From: Chondrilla cf. caribensis
Taxonomy: Eukaryota > Porifera > Demospongiae > Chondrillida > Chondrillidae
Direction of reading: 5' to 3'
Assembly (NCBI GenBank): GCA_964020155.1
Contig: OZ026549.1
Span: 1,511,133 to 1,575,132, forward strand
DNA length: 64,000 nt
The number at the start of each line of letters is the position of its first letter. Positions within the stretch are counted from its first letter, which is position 1. The position numbers and the translations under genes are program-made. The notes below the pieces were generated by a model. It worked only from the letters and a program-made list of their open reading frames with translations, was not told where the DNA came from and did not search any database. Shown here one piece after another: positions 14,203-25,900 of this stretch.

Positions 14203-14750
14203 CACAGTACATTCGCTCTTAAATATATCCGGAGTGTACAGCCTGGATGTGTGGGAGCTATACAGCTTGAATATGTTGTGGTTTCCTCTCAATCAAACGC
14301 TACACATCAGAATGTGAAATTCAAACCCTTCATTCCAAGTCTCTCAGTGAAAGCCTACGCTCTACGTTCGTATCAGAATATTATGGCTACACATGGGATA
14401 TTAATCGCATGTATCCCTTCTTGCAACAAGTCCCTTGTTTGTTATAACCACATTGGTTTGGTCCATACTACATACACTACACTATTGTAGTCCTAGTACT
14501 TACATCAATGAGTAGATTTATTGTTCTTTCAATGATCTTTTTTCAGGACCCAGAGGTGTCCCAAGCCTTCATGGACATCCAGAGTAATCCTATGAACATT
14601 GCCAAACATCAGAACAACCCCAAGGTGATGGCTGCCATTCAGAAACTGCAGCAGAAGCTGGCTGGATCGGGAATGGGTCCAGGAATGGGTCCGGGAATGG
14701 GAGGCGGTATGGGTCCAGGAATGTTTCCAGGGATGGGACCCGGGATGTAA
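1180..14750 (+). CDS. ST13: Hsc70-interacting protein (Hip / ST13), 13 exons, 397 aa
   Basis: Exons: 1180-1295, 1827-1962, 5569-5605, 5684-5754, 9788-9854, 10601-10685, 10891-11001, 11241-11343, 12922-13001, 13367-13421, 13575-13653, 13846-13895, 14547-14750. All junctions are GT..AG and keep frame, giving 397 codons (human Hip is 369 aa). Hip is a cytosolic Hsp70/Hsc70 co-chaperone that stabilises the ADP-bound state. Visible in order: N-terminal dimerisation helices (residues 1-38); a Pro/Glu/Lys-rich acidic linker carrying [11 protein letters not shown] region (about 125-242, e.g. [26 protein letters not shown]); a highly charged helix (243-287); GGMP-type repeats (288-318); and a C-terminal STI1/DP2 domain ([18 protein letters not shown]), ending in a GMGPG tail. 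The start is the first ATG of the conserved N-terminus. The length and order of domains leave little doubt. Intron 2 holds a Tigger element; introns 8 and 9 open with GT arrays. Confidence 0.95.
2081..2178. repeat. (CA)n microsatellite in ST13 intron 2
   Basis: A near-perfect CA array of roughly 45 units with a CACTCA variant near the end, about 120 bases after the exon 2 donor. Confidence 0.95.
3044..3819 (+). mobile_element. hAT-like element nested inside the Tigger transposase
   Basis: The ends are inverted: CAGTGCTGAAAATA at 3044 and its inverse ending at 3819. An ATG at 3239 starts about 55 codons. A frame change near 3398 then leads to a second piece (to about 3588) carrying a CxxC followed by NFSDRWI and [16 protein letters not shown] recognise this as the N-terminal zinc-finger region of a hAT-family transposase found in cnidarian and sponge genomes. 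The catalytic part is absent, so this is a non-autonomous, decayed copy. The target duplication is unclear; about 5 bases (CAGTG) repeat at the edges, against the 8 usual for hAT. Confidence 0.7.
3811..4353 (-). pseudogene. Tigger-like transposase, C-terminal DDE fragment
   Basis: This is an open frame of 180 codons. It contains the DDE-superfamily signature of pogo/Tigger transposases: LLFMDN with the second catalytic Asp, then [14 protein letters not shown], then the region ending in a helical segment. The first catalytic Asp region is lost in the internal deletion. The frame is broken at 3811 by the nested element. With that insert and a 5-base duplication removed, it would run on in frame into the Asp-rich C-terminus at 3043-2628. 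No intact transposase remains. Confidence 0.85.
5086..5512. repeat. 27-bp minisatellite (CCTGGTAGTACACCCTCTGT...)n
   Basis: About 15 tandem copies of a 27-base unit, ending 56 bases before ST13 exon 3. A period divisible by three keeps all frames open and makes false repetitive ORFs on both strands. It lies wholly in the intron. Confidence 0.95.
5755..6594. other. Intron 4 sequence of ST13, no gene seen
   Basis: The stretch contains T-rich intron sequence without recognisable coding, RNA or transposon signals. It leads into the 51-bp array that follows. Confidence 0.6.
6595..7085. repeat. About 51-bp minisatellite in ST13 intron 4
   Basis: About nine to ten copies of a unit built around CATCCCTGTACATCTCGTAC, each ending in a GTGCGTAAA segment. 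One unit carries an internal T-run around 6835. Both strands are open by periodicity only. Confidence 0.93.
7612..7790. repeat. Dispersed repeat copy A
   Basis: About 170 bases that recur, diverged, at 57,990-58,155. Shared stretches include CTAGCTCATGTACAC, AACCAGTACTG, GTACCTCTGATAA and AAGTGCAGATTT. It may be a SINE or MITE family; no clear termini are seen. Confidence 0.6.
7893..8750. repeat. 17-bp minisatellite (GCTGTAGTTACCAGTTT)n
   Basis: About 50 tandem copies of period 17 in ST13 intron 4, with single-base variants (CTGGAG, CAGTAG, GGTACC) distributed in recurring blocks that suggest segmental duplication of runs of units. Confidence 0.97.
9905..10355. repeat. 16-bp minisatellite (CAACACCTCCATAGTA)n
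   Basis: Starts about 50 bases after the ST13 exon 5 donor. About 28 copies with interspersed CATCTCTATTATA variant units. It is intronic. Confidence 0.95.
10440..10560. repeat. 20-bp minisatellite (TTGGAGGTCCACTTTTTGTA)n
   Basis: Six or so copies that decay toward the 3' end, finishing about 40 bases before ST13 exon 6 and its polypyrimidine tract. Confidence 0.85.
11344..11605. repeat. (GT)n array starting at the exon 8 splice donor of ST13
   Basis: The intron's first bases are themselves GTGTGTGTG: the array begins at the splice donor after the codons IKPK. Interruptions (GCATGCATGCGTGCATG) split it into three blocks. Confidence 0.95.
11960..12175. repeat. Dispersed repeat copy (related to 49,905-50,105)
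   Basis: Shares scattered blocks with the later copy: CAATGGATTAGATTTGGAGTC against CAATAGATGTAATGTGGAGTC, then a common ending around ACTTAATTGCTTCCT / ACTTAATTTCTTCCT and TAATTGATTT. It looks like two old copies of one interspersed repeat; class unknown. Confidence 0.45.
12375..12800. repeat. About 40-bp minisatellite in ST13 intron 8
   Basis: Irregular repeats around CTTGTATGCTGTACATATGG and TGCACTATATGCATATGTA, about ten copies, ending some 120 bases before exon 9. Confidence 0.9.
13011..13283. repeat. (GT)n array just after the ST13 exon 9 donor
   Basis: Begins 9 bases inside intron 9 (donor GTGAGC) and fills most of it, with GCATGCG and ACG interruptions. The intron ends with exon 10 at 13367. 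Confidence 0.95.
14091..14201. repeat. (CA)n microsatellite in ST13 intron 12
   Basis: About 55 CA units with one ACAACA interruption at about 14132. Confidence 0.95.
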
Positions 14751-15235
14751 CTGGTACAGTCAAGACTCACTTTTTGAAACCCACACATGTAGCAGACTCA
14801 CACTATGTGGTAGTCATAGATGGTTTTGTAACTCGAGCTTGCTGAACTTGGTAATTACATATTGTGATGAGTGCTTCTAGTTCCATTTTCAAAGGTGCTT
14901 ACAAACACACATGCATATGTAGTTGCAGTTCCGTTTTGTGCGTAGTTCTAACCTCATTCCTGAAAGTCTGTGTTATTCCACAATGTACCATAATCATGCA
15001 CTCACCTGTGTGATAAGAAGAACACGTGGATGTTGTCTTGTTAGTGGCAGGTGTACATGTACAGGATTCTACCATACCACAGTCCTCCCAAATGCAGTCA
15101 ATCCTTACAGTGGATGTGATAAGCATGAACCTCGTTGTGGTCAGAGTGACACCAGGTGTAGTGATCACAACGATTGTGGGACCTATCAACTGCTATCAGA
15201 GGATTCAATTTTATTACACTGAGACAATGTGTCTG

Positions 15236-15259
15236 TGTTTGTGTGTGTGCGTGCACGCG

Positions 15260-15320
<61 letters not shown>
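15236..15320. repeat. (GT)n microsatellite downstream of ST13
   Basis: A GT array in the 3' flank. Between the ST13 stop (14,750) and here I see no canonical AATAAA. The nearest AATAAA I noticed downstream is at about 16,067, so the end of the transcript is not settled. Confidence 0.93.
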
Positions 15321-15321
<1 letters not shown>

Positions 15322-16509
15322 GTACATACGTACATTCCTATTACTTTGCGTGTACGTACTATATGTACTATATGTACACACTATGTACTACGTATATGTA
15401 CAGTACATATGTACATATCTATCATTTTGCGTGTATGTACCCTATGTACACTACGTAGAGTGTACGTAAGATGCAAAATCTTGTAAAGTTTTATGTTGTT
15501 TATTTGTTGTTATGTTTTATTTATGTTTTCAAGTTTTTAAGTGTAGTGATCAGTTAGTAGTGAGCCTGTGGTAGTGGTGATAGTGTTAGTGTTCTCTGTT
15601 TGGACAGTTTAATACAGTTGATCCTCTGACCGCATAGTTCATATGGTTGACCCAAGCCATACGTATGCACTGAAGCCCCTAGCCATATGTGCTGAGCGAG
15701 GTTCTACAGTCTTTTGGTTTCAATACTTCTACCTGCCTATATATGTAGGTCAAGTGATCTTATCACCACTTCACACCAGATGTTCGACCTATAGCAAATA
15801 TAGATAACGTGCATCCAGACATATAGTGTGCAAATATTATAGTACGTACGTATTATAGAACACATACACACGCATATACGTACATAGATGCATAATATCA
15901 TATGCAGCACACATTATGCATATGCAGGGTATTTATTTGTTATTATAATATACGTACATACATACATACATACATACGTACACATATACCTATATATATA
16001 TCATTTGAACTTTTCCTATCTGACAACTTGGTTTGTCTGACCTCTCCATTTGTAGTCCTCCATTTTGAATAAATTATCATTCCAAGAAGCTAAAATTAAT
16101 AACTGCCCAAGTTCACTGTCCATGCAGGGATGTTGTCATCACATCATACAGACCAGCAGTGTGGTGTGACTATAGCTACATGCATGTGTGCACATCAAAC
16201 AAGGTTTGTGGCAGTTTGATATTAACTCGCAGTACATTTACCCTGCTCGGAATATTGTCTACGTTCGAATATGCACCTACATATTTCAGTCATCTTGCCA
16301 TGTTGCAATCCCATTGGGTCGAATAAGGAGGGGTCATTGTGTACATGTGTATTTATATATATATATATATATACTGTATGTAGATATAGTATACACTTAT
16401 GCATGTGATTATTTATACAGTAGTATACGTATATGAATACATATAATATGTCCACATAAAAATACAGTTTGTATACAAATGTACAAAATGTACAGTTAAC
16501 GCACACACA
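15321..16509. other. Intergenic AT-rich spacer, no gene seen
   Basis: TACGTA/GTACAT-rich sequence with short (CATA)n and (TA)n runs around 15,955-16,010 and 16,350-16,372. No coding or RNA signal recognised. Confidence 0.6.
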
Positions 16510-16945
16510 ATTGGTACACACTACTGGTTAGTACACACTCCTGGTTAGTACATACTCCTGGTTAGTACACACTCCTTGTTAGTGCAAACTCCAGGTTAGT
16601 ACACACTCCTGGGTAGTACACACTCCTGATTAGTATGCACTCCTGGTTAGTACACACCTCTTGTTAGTACGCACTCCTGGTTAGTACACCCTCCTGGTCA
16701 GTACACACTCCTGGTCAGTACACTCATGGTCAGTACACACTCCTGGTCAGTACACACTCCTGGTCAGTACACTCATGGTCAGTACACACTCCTGGTCAGT
16801 ACACACTCCTGGTTAGTACACACTCCTGGCTAATTAATATATACAAGTACATGCTCCTACTTAGCACACATTTGGTTAGTACAAACTCCTGCTAACCACA
16901 CTTCTGGTTATTACACTCCTAGTTAGTATGCACTCCTGGTTAATG
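16510..16945. repeat. 17-bp minisatellite (GGTTAGTACACACTCCT)n
   Basis: About 25 units, degenerating at both ends, with GGTCAGTACACTCATG variants in the middle. A single diverged unit of the same kind occurs in dispersed repeat copy A (about 7,615-7,640). Confidence 0.93.
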
Positions 16946-18335
16946 TACATGTAACATTTAGCACATCTAGTGTATGTCATATGCATATTATGAATTGTGT
17001 GTGAAGTGTCATGAAGACAATGTGTGTCAGGCATATGATGGGAGTATTATGTAGGCTGCATGTGTGTTCTCACCCTATCACAGTCATTACCTGAATGAAA
17101 TCCACCCTCTCCACTTACCGTATTGTCTATCGCTAGCTTCACTCAATAGAGATCCTATGTCACATTTTGCAATTGTTTGACACTTAACTTCATTGGAACT
17201 TGGGATCCTGTACACATGTCACAATAAGTATTGTGTTCTGCCCGTACCAAGGACTGCCATCCTTATGTTGTATATATTATCTGTCCTCAAGTTCTGTGTG
17301 CCCCATTCATCTCTTGGCGGATCGATGTGGTTCAATTGTCTTTTACAAATGGATATTTTGACCTTCTATGGATTCTCTTGGGCAGAGAAAAATTCACTTT
17401 GCCACCAGTACTTCAATGTACATTCACTATACTGTCAATACTTAGTATGCACACTTTATACCGTCTATACTCAATAGTATGCACTATGCCTTCAGTATAC
17501 ATTGTACTGTTTGTACATAATATTATAATTGGCTCCAAATATACACTCAATGGAGACAGATATGGTCAATTTGTTGTGTGTTTGTATAATTTGTTATTCA
17601 TAACTAATTTTAATGTGTCACAACCAAGAAGATAGGAGTTCACTCCTGCAATGATGCACCAATTCATATTTGTACATTCTGTGTTTCAACACCTAATACG
17701 TGTTATAGGTGTACATATTGGTATATTATGTGCATTTGTATGTGAACATATGTGTTCCAAATACATACATACTGTAGTGGCCATACAAGCAAGAAATTAG
17801 TAAACACATTATATTGCAATCACATATACGTATTAAGTTGTATTGGACTACTTATGCAGTATAAATTGTCTATCATTCACTATACACCAGGGTACAACTA
17901 CTATATGCAGTATTTGTACATATACGTATGTATGGTTTTATGCATACATATATATACATGGGTGTTTATTTCATTTTTACTAATTATCCATATTATGCGT
18001 AGATACGTGAGAGTATCATGGTGGAGCGTTTGATTGTTTGTGTTGGAGGACAAGGGTTCACGTGTGTGTGTATGTGTGTTTGTTTTGTCCATTATTTGCC
18101 TTACACGCATCTTTAACCTCTCCCACTAATTGTGCATTGTTGGCAGTTCCATTTGAACGCAATAGCCTTTACAACCCGATAAATCTACACAGTTGTACGG
18201 ATTCTTAGAAAACGATCCTATCAGAGCTGGCATCCTTTCATAAGGCTTTCAGCCCCATCCCTGTTTGAAGTCTAAGGTATCTTTGTGTTTGTACTTAGCG
18301 GTTATCCAGCGAGACTCAGTGTCGGTGTGAACTAT
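16946..18335. other. Intergenic spacer, no gene seen
   Basis: Only unsupported short open frames here. A block around 17,855-17,885 (GCAGTATAAATTGTCTATCA) recurs at about 45,188, marking another dispersed repeat. Confidence 0.55.
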
Positions 18336-18465
18336 TCATACATACACAGCTGTGTTTGACTCATATAGCGTGGAGTGTGTTCTTATGTGCAGTTTGAATA
18401 CAAGTGTTTGCACAGTACTATACAAGGTACGTTACATAGGGTACTTCTAATCGCAGTGTAATTCT
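18336..18465. repeat. Dispersed repeat copy B1 (pair with 27,147-27,265)
   Basis: About 120 bases beginning TACATACACAGCTGTGTTTG and containing TTACATAGGGTACTTCT. A close copy lies 8.8 kb away in the protease gene's first intron. Same orientation, class unknown. Confidence 0.75.
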
Positions 18466-18489
18466 AGGGTTTAGGGTGGATTGTAGCAC

Positions 18490-18563
18490 ACATACACACA
18501 CACACACACGCATGCGCGCGCGTGCACACACACACACACACACGCACCCAACACACACACACA

Positions 18564-18632
<69 letters not shown>

Positions 18633-18643
18633 ACGCATGCACG

Positions 18644-18675
<32 letters not shown>

Positions 18676-18676
18676 G
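18490..18676. repeat. (CA)n compound microsatellite
   Basis: CA array broken by CGCGCG and GCATGC segments. The flanking text GGTGGATTGTAGCACATACA occurs on both sides (about 18,475 and 18,728), suggesting that the array sits inside a local duplication. Confidence 0.92.
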
Positions 18677-19214
18677 CATGTACATAGTGAAATGGCTTGT
18701 AGTACATACACACTACACAGCTAGGGGGGTGGATTGTAGCACATACATATACATACGTACAGAATGGGACAACTTGAAGAATGTATCTTCAGACATATGT
18801 ATATGCATGCCCACACCCATATGTACATATACTCAGCATGTGCACAGATGTGTTTGTCTGGCAGGTATATCAATGGTATGTAGAAAGGGATCCAGCCACT
18901 ATACTATCTGCATTGTATGGTTTGATATCAGTGTAAGTATGTCTGTGTGGATGTCCTCCTTTGTGACTGTCTGGGGGATTGTCTAGCCAACACCTGCCCT
19001 ACCAGAACCTTGGTAGGTACAGACCATCCCCTAATTGAAGTTTGTGTACATGCATGCATGTACCCTACATGTGTGTTTGTGTATGTGTGTGTGTATTATG
19101 GTGTGTGTATGTGTGCATGTGTGCGTGCGTGCGTGTGATTTGTCCCCTATGTGACTTTTAGTAGTACTCAATTTCTTCTCGCAGAATATTTGATATATAT
19201 ATTTGAAATACTGA

Positions 19215-19510
19215 GCTACACCTCCTTGATCATATACTGGGCCACACCTCCTAGATCATGTACTGGGCCACACCTCCTTGATCATGTACTGGGCACACCT
19301 CCTAGATCATGTACTGGGCCACACTTCCTAGATCATGTACTGGGCCACACCTCCTAGATCATGTACTGGGCACACCTCCTAGATCATGTACTGGGCCACA
19401 CCTCCTAGATCATGTACTGGGCCACACCTCCTAGATCATGTACTGGGCCACACCTCCTAGATCATGTCCTGGGCCACACGTTTTTGATCATGTACTGCTT
19501 GGGCCACGCC
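19215..19510. repeat. 26-bp minisatellite (CCACACCTCCTAGATCATGT...)n
   Basis: About eleven copies of a unit ending ACTGGG. Intergenic. From 19,511 to 20,280 nothing coding is recognised. Confidence 0.93.
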
Positions 19511-20280
19511 TCGTAGATCTTGTGTACCAGCCACTCCCTTCAACAAGCCAGGGTTTTGAAATTTTGTGGGTGCATATCATCCAAACTATGAAGTTTGACC
19601 TCATCAACTAATATTACCCTGAGGCACACCGGCACCAACTTATCAATAATGATTATGATAAATTTAGTCAATTAATCTATGGGCGTATATGCCCCTTCTT
19701 TGATCTGTAACGTTTTTGATCTGTGATGTTTAGTGATCAAGGCATGAATGTCTACATTCAGGTGAAATCCATTAATGGAACAGATTTCCATATTTGGTCA
19801 TGTTTTGTGTTGCACACTTGCTGGCAACTGTTCCCACTTATCACCTCGAAGAGGAGGAGAAATGTGTCTGTCAGTGTTTCTACATACACACCTTCTAACC
19901 TGCTATACCATGTTTGTCACATGTGGAATGTGGGCGTACATATGGGATGTTCTCTGTAGGCTGGACCGAAAATGAGTCTGTATATGACCCAACACTACTG
20001 TATGCTAACATATAAACTAATACGATTAATTGTTAATCTAACCACTAATCAATGTAGGGCAACCAGTACAGACTGTACCATGTGAATGTTTGTAATTTGG
20101 CGTTCTTTGTCTTCGGATAATGAGTTCATTTCCCATGGGATCAATTAGTTGTGGAGTACACTAATGTTCATGCACCACTTCTGCAAATCATGTACGTAGT
20201 AGTGGAACAACTGGACATTTGTGAGTGGCTGTGGTGATACCCTAGATCTGCTGTGCATGCACGAGTACACACGAGTACAC

Positions 20281-20296
20281 ACACACGCACACAACC

Positions 20297-20368
<72 letters not shown>
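20281..20368. repeat. (CA)n microsatellite
   Basis: About 40 CA units followed by a looser ACACAC-rich tail to about 20,550. Confidence 0.93.
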
Positions 20369-20370
<2 letters not shown>

Positions 20371-20644
20371 TACATATAAGCACACACACGAAACATGCAT
20401 TCACAAGTACGTGCACATGGACACGGACACAACCACAAGAACACGAACATACACACATAGGCACACAAAGGCATACGTGTTAACCAACACACACATACTA
20501 ACACGCATACACATGGACCAACACACACATGCATGCAATCACACACATGTAGTCCAGCAAACATCCACATTATTTTCACTTGTAGCCTTCAGGGGATATA
20601 CTGTAATTGTTGGAGATAGGTAAGCACACTTTGCAACTTACAAT

Positions 20645-21045
20645 TCACAACTGTATATCTCCCAGTACACACCCAGGGAGGATAGGACTGTATATCTCCC
20701 AGTACACACCCAGGGAGGATACAACTGTATATCTCCCAGTACACACCCAGGAAGGATACAACTGTATATCTTCCAGTACACACCCAGGAAGGATACAACT
20801 GTATATCTCCCAATACACACCCAGGAAGGATACAACTGTATATCTTCCAGTACACACTCAGGGAGGATACAACTGTATAATATCTTCCAGTACACACCCA
20901 GGAAGGATACAACTGTATATCTCCCTGTACACACTCAGGGAGGATACAACTGTATATCTCCCTGTACACACCCAGGAAGGATACAACTGTATATCTTCCA
21001 GTACACACCCAGGAAGGATACAACTGTATACCTCCCAGTACACAT
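20645..21045. repeat. 37-bp minisatellite
   Basis: About eleven copies of a 37-base unit with AACTGTATATCTCCCAGTAC and CCCAGGAAGGATAC. Open frames on both strands come only from the repeats. Confidence 0.94.
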
Positions 21046-22440
21046 GGAACAGTTGTGAAGTTGAACAATTATAGTAGGTGGAGATTTTGTGAGTGCCGAT
21101 AAGTGTGAGAATTAAATTACCATTTGAGTTACCACTGACTGTCAGTTTGAAAGCACTTCAATGAGGAAGGGAATGTCACGGTAATAATAATATTGTGTTA
21201 CATGTGCCACGTTCTTTTCTCCCTGGTAAGCCTGCTGACATAAGCACATGTAACGCACAAGAGGAAGTATTTTGATGCAAATGTTTTGCATTATATTTGC
21301 GTATCTTGTGCTCAATGCCATTTGTACATATGTATGTATGGTAGTGTATTCTGCTTGGATGAAATTTTGTTAGTGCTACGAGTGTAAAGATGAGGGATGG
21401 AGATGCGAATGAGATGGAAAGAGATGAAATTGAGATCCTCCTCAGAGATTGTATTGAGTGAGTACTATCCCACACACGTGAATGTGGATGCATGCCTCCA
21501 CATGTTATTACAAACGTACACACCAAACTGTTTTGATTGGAACAAAATTGAGGTCCAAAAAAAATTTCTTCATTCATTCAAGACATACGTTGTTTGACAT
21601 CCAAGATGTAAAGTGATCGCACACTCCCTATCACACACACATGCATCATATGGTGTACAATGATAGCATTTATATTGATTTTATATACATACATTGATGT
21701 GTGTATATATATGTATGTTTATAAAGATACATATCTGCACAAGTACAACTGATCCCTGTAGTAAACTATAATATCAGATCTATGTGTAGTGATGGCCAGC
21801 CTGACCTCGTGTGTAATGAAATATCTGTAAGGGGAGATGAAGATCGCATGTCAGCACAAGCACCAGCCATTGAAACTCACAGTGAGGTTTAGAAGGTGTT
21901 TGTTGCCAAACAATGGACCACTCCTCGGTGTGGTCTAGTGGGCAGGTAGGGGGCGGGTCAGGAGGCTTTCCTACAATGACAAATGATATATTGAGGTGAC
22001 AAGTTTGATGATGCTAAAGTGATTTGTTAGAAGGGGACTGTATGTACTGTGTTGATGTCACATAACCATTGCTTTAGTTGTATCAGCAACACTAGCACTG
22101 AAGCTTATTTGTCTCACACATTATTTTGTTTCATTTTCTTCTGATAAGAGAGAGTTTTGGAGTGGAAGACCAATTGAGAAGATAAGCCACTCACAGATGT
22201 ACATATTAGGGGTGACCCCGCACATAAAATCCACCTTCTACACCTGACATATGCAATCATTTAGTAGCCCGGACCTCTTATTTGCATGTTCTTTTCACTA
22301 TAATACATACATGTCTACAGACTCAGTACCCTAGTAACAACGTCTTTAATCTCTTATAATTATGTACATGCATAAAACAATGTACATAACATACTTTATG
22401 GGCACCTATCAAGATCACCAGGGTATGTATCTCTCATAGG
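21046..22440. other. Intergenic spacer with one weak exon-like frame
   Basis: Mostly featureless. At 21,390 an ATG opens 22 codons, plus two bases of the next, that are acidic and helix-like (residues such as MERDEIEILLRD). They run into a perfect GTGAGT donor at about 21,458. No partner exon was found, so I do not call a gene. Confidence 0.4.
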
Positions 22441-22489
22441 ATAAAAGTGTCCACGCAGTCTCTCTTCCATATTATATTTCCCCATGCAT

Positions 22490-22950
22490 CTGTCTTTATT
22501 GTCATAGTGGCCCAGGTCTCTTATTCGCATGCACCTACAATCTGTCATGATCTTTATAGTGGCCCGTGTCTCTTATTTACATGCACTCTCCAATCTGTCA
22601 TGATCATTATAGTGGCCCATGTCAGTATTTACATGCACTCCAATCTGTCATGATCATTATAGTGGCCCATGTCTCTTATTTACATGCACTCTCCAATCTG
22701 TCATGATCATTATAGTGGCCCATGTCAGTATTTACATGCACTCCAATCTGTCATGATCATTATAGTGGCCCATGTCTCTTACTTACATGCACTCTCCAAT
22801 CTGTCATGATCATTATAGTGGCCCATGTCTCTTATTTACATGCACTCTTCTACAGTATTTGTCAAGGTCTTGGAAGTGGCCCAGGTCTGTTAATTTCATG
22901 CACTCTCCTTTATATTTTATGGTCTTTACAGCATCCCAGGTCTCTTACCA
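22490..22950. repeat. About 53-bp minisatellite
   Basis: About eight units around ATGCACTCTCCAATCTGTCA and TGATCATTATAGTGGCCC. A 53-base and a shorter 50-base version alternate, so the higher-order unit is a pair. Confidence 0.92.
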
Positions 22951-23280
22951 TCACGCCACTCTGACATAATGTTTGACTGCGTGTAACACAATCCCGCAGC
23001 CTACATACTGGACAAAATATTGTGGTTGTGAGTGCATCAAACTGGTATTTTCATCGTATAATACATTCAAAGAGCCCACAGGATTACAGCACCAGCCACT
23101 AATTGTACCTATGGGTGAATCCCTCAGACACCTAATTATGTAATACATTGTTACATTAGGTAATGTGTAATGTGATTTGAGAAATATTTTTTTTATCCAT
23201 CCTTTATGATGTAGTTATGTACTCTGCTTACTAAGGTATACAGCATGCAGTGGTGTGTGTTCATGAGTATCTGAGTCGTG

Positions 23281-23282
23281 CA

Positions 23283-23353
<71 letters not shown>

Positions 23354-23432
23354 ATGTGTGTGTATGTGTGTGTGGGTGTGTGCGCACGTGTGGGTGGGTG
23401 TGGGTGTGTTTTATTTCTGTGCGTGTGTGTGC

Positions 23433-23465
<33 letters not shown>

Positions 23466-23500
23466 TGTGTGGATGTGTGGATGTTGTGCATGCAGACACG
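23281..23500. repeat. (GT)n compound microsatellite
   Basis: GT array with GGGTGGGTGTGGG and GCGCACG interruptions. From 23,501 to 24,305 nothing is recognised; a less repetitive, more GC-balanced patch lies at 23,860-24,230 without a supported gene. Confidence 0.92.
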
Positions 23501-24306
23501 TATACATGTGTGCATTGGCATTCAAAGTTCAACTCCACTTAATATTGAACATAACTACAGGTATCGGGACACATGTGGCAATATTAGTATCTCATTAATC
23601 ATTGCAGTTAATTTTAAATTGATTTATTAGAATACTTGTGATTACAAGCATTCAAGCATCATGTGTGTGTGTGAACAGGTATTTGTATATGTATATACGT
23701 GTGAACATGTGTTTGTTTATGTGTGTGTGAACATGTGTTTGTTTATGTACATGTGAACATGTGCTTGCCCGTATTTATGAACATGTGTTTGTTTGTGGTC
23801 ATGTATGACAGTGTACTAGTACATATCGTATGTCCTTCCTATAACTAACCTTTCCTTGTCAGCATGCGTACATGTTTTGCCGCGAGAAGACTTCCGCCAT
23901 CACTCCCGGCGGTATCCAGGGGATCCATTGCCGATGGCAATCTTATATCCTGTGATTGCTGATAACAGCAGAACTGCATTGTGGGTGTAGCAAAAGTGTT
24001 GCTGGAGCATTGTCTATCTACGGACTTACTCTTCATTGTATGATAGCGTAGGAGTCTTCGCTCTATCACTATTGCCACGGTTACTCCTTAGGTGTCTGGT
24101 GATGTGGTTACTTCAAGTTGTTAGGATGTTGTTACACAATTTCCTTGGTTACGCTTCGCATAGCACTGTTAAGAGTAGCTTGTCTGTGCTTGTGTTAGTA
24201 TGTGATGGTCGTATGCATAGAGATAAGGTGGCTAGGGGGCAGCCATACATGTGTGCATAATAAGGGTAGCTGACAAGTGAAACCATTCATGACATTGTCC
24301 TGAGAA

Positions 24307-24307
<1 letters not shown>

Positions 24308-24383
<76 letters not shown>

Positions 24384-24437
24384 TGTGTGTGCGTGCGTAT
24401 GGGTACATGTGTACGTGTGTGGGTGAGTAAAGCTGTT

Positions 24438-24499
<62 letters not shown>

Positions 24500-24539
24500 T
24501 ATGGGTACGTGTGTATGTGTGTGAGTGAGTAAAGCTGTT

Positions 24540-24605
<66 letters not shown>

Positions 24606-24745
24606 TATGGGTACGTGTGTACGTGTGTGAGTGAGTAAAGCTGTTTATATATGTGTGTGTGTGTGTGCATGTGTGTATGTGTGTATGTGTGTAAATGTGT
24701 GTACGTGTGTGCATATGTGTATGTTGTACGTGTATGTGGGTATAG

Positions 24746-24815
<70 letters not shown>

Positions 24816-24875
24816 ATACATGTTTGCATATGTGTGTGTATGTGTGTGTGTGTGTGTGTACATACATGTTTGCAT
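24308..24875. repeat. (GT)n arrays in a roughly 110-bp higher-order repeat
   Basis: Three copies of a spacer that includes TACGTATGGGTACGTGTG followed by GAGTAAAGCTGTTTATAT separate GT blocks, so the whole unit, array plus spacer, has been duplicated. Confidence 0.9.
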
Positions 24876-25440
24876 ATGTGTGTGTATACCTATGTACATG
24901 TGACATGATTTGAAGACTATACTACTGATTATTATCACTGCTTATCTTAATGTCTAGCACTGAGTATCATAATGTGAGACATTGGTGATAAATGGATAAA
25001 TGTGATTACCAAATTTCTTGATAATATACAGTAATATTAAGTAAATTATTGTAGCTCGTGTATAGTATGTACATTTTTCTCTATACCATGCACTGAGTAG
25101 TGTGCGAGGTTCCAATCCACCATGTATGGGCCAACTCTCGGTTCATTCATAGCAATTTCTGAAGATTTTCAGGGGTGGTTTCTCGTCAGAGGGTGGACTT
25201 TGCACTTTTTATAATACTTGAGATACTGATAATAGTGTGCGTATGTACACTAGGAGTTGGCCCCATACAACCAGCTCAAGCTTTCAAACAGGTTCCATAG
25301 TAGTATTATTAGTAACAGTAGGATATCTGTGTGGGGATGGTAAAGGTATACCAAAAGCTAATGGTGGATGACTTAAACTTTCAGTACACTTTCAGTACAT
25401 AGCACTGCATGATTATAGGATAGTAAGAACTTGAAACTTG
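24876..25440. other. Intergenic spacer, no gene seen
   Basis: AT-rich sequence without recognised features. Confidence 0.6.
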
Positions 25441-25454
25441 AAGATTGTGGGATG

Positions 25455-25900
25455 TGTATATCTGCTATATGGGATGTGTTGTGGTGTATGTGGAATGTGT
25501 TGTGGTATACGAGGAGTGTGGCAGGGTGTATGTGGAATGTGGTGTGGCCGTGGAGTGTGGCATGATGTATGAGGAGTGTGGCATGGTGTACGAGGAGCAT
25601 GGCATGGTGTATGTGGCATGGTGTACGAGGAGCATGGCATGGTGTATGTGGCATGGTGTACGAGGAGCATGGCATGGTGTATGTGGCATGGTGTACGAGG
25701 AGCATGGCATGGTGTATGTGGCATGGTGTACGAGGAGTGTGGCATGGGGTAGGTGGCATGGTGTACGAGGAGCATGGCATGGTGTATGTGGCATGGTGTA
25801 CGAGGAGTGTGGCATGGGGTAGGTGGAATGTGATGTGGCCGTGGAGTGTGGCATGGTGTACGAGGAGTGTGGCATGGTGTACGAGGAGTGTGGGATGGAT
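25455..25900. repeat. About 35-bp minisatellite
   Basis: Units around GTACGAGGAGCATGGCATGG and TGTATGTGGCATGGT. Each 35-base unit is itself two similar halves. The long open frames in all phases are artefacts. Confidence 0.93.

Noticed and set aside
21390..21459. Acidic helical exon-like frame before GTGAGT
   Set aside because: Only about 22 codons, and no partner exon found in the next kilobases.
23860..24230. GC-richer patch suspected to hold an exon
   Set aside because: Frames on both strands are short and match nothing I know.
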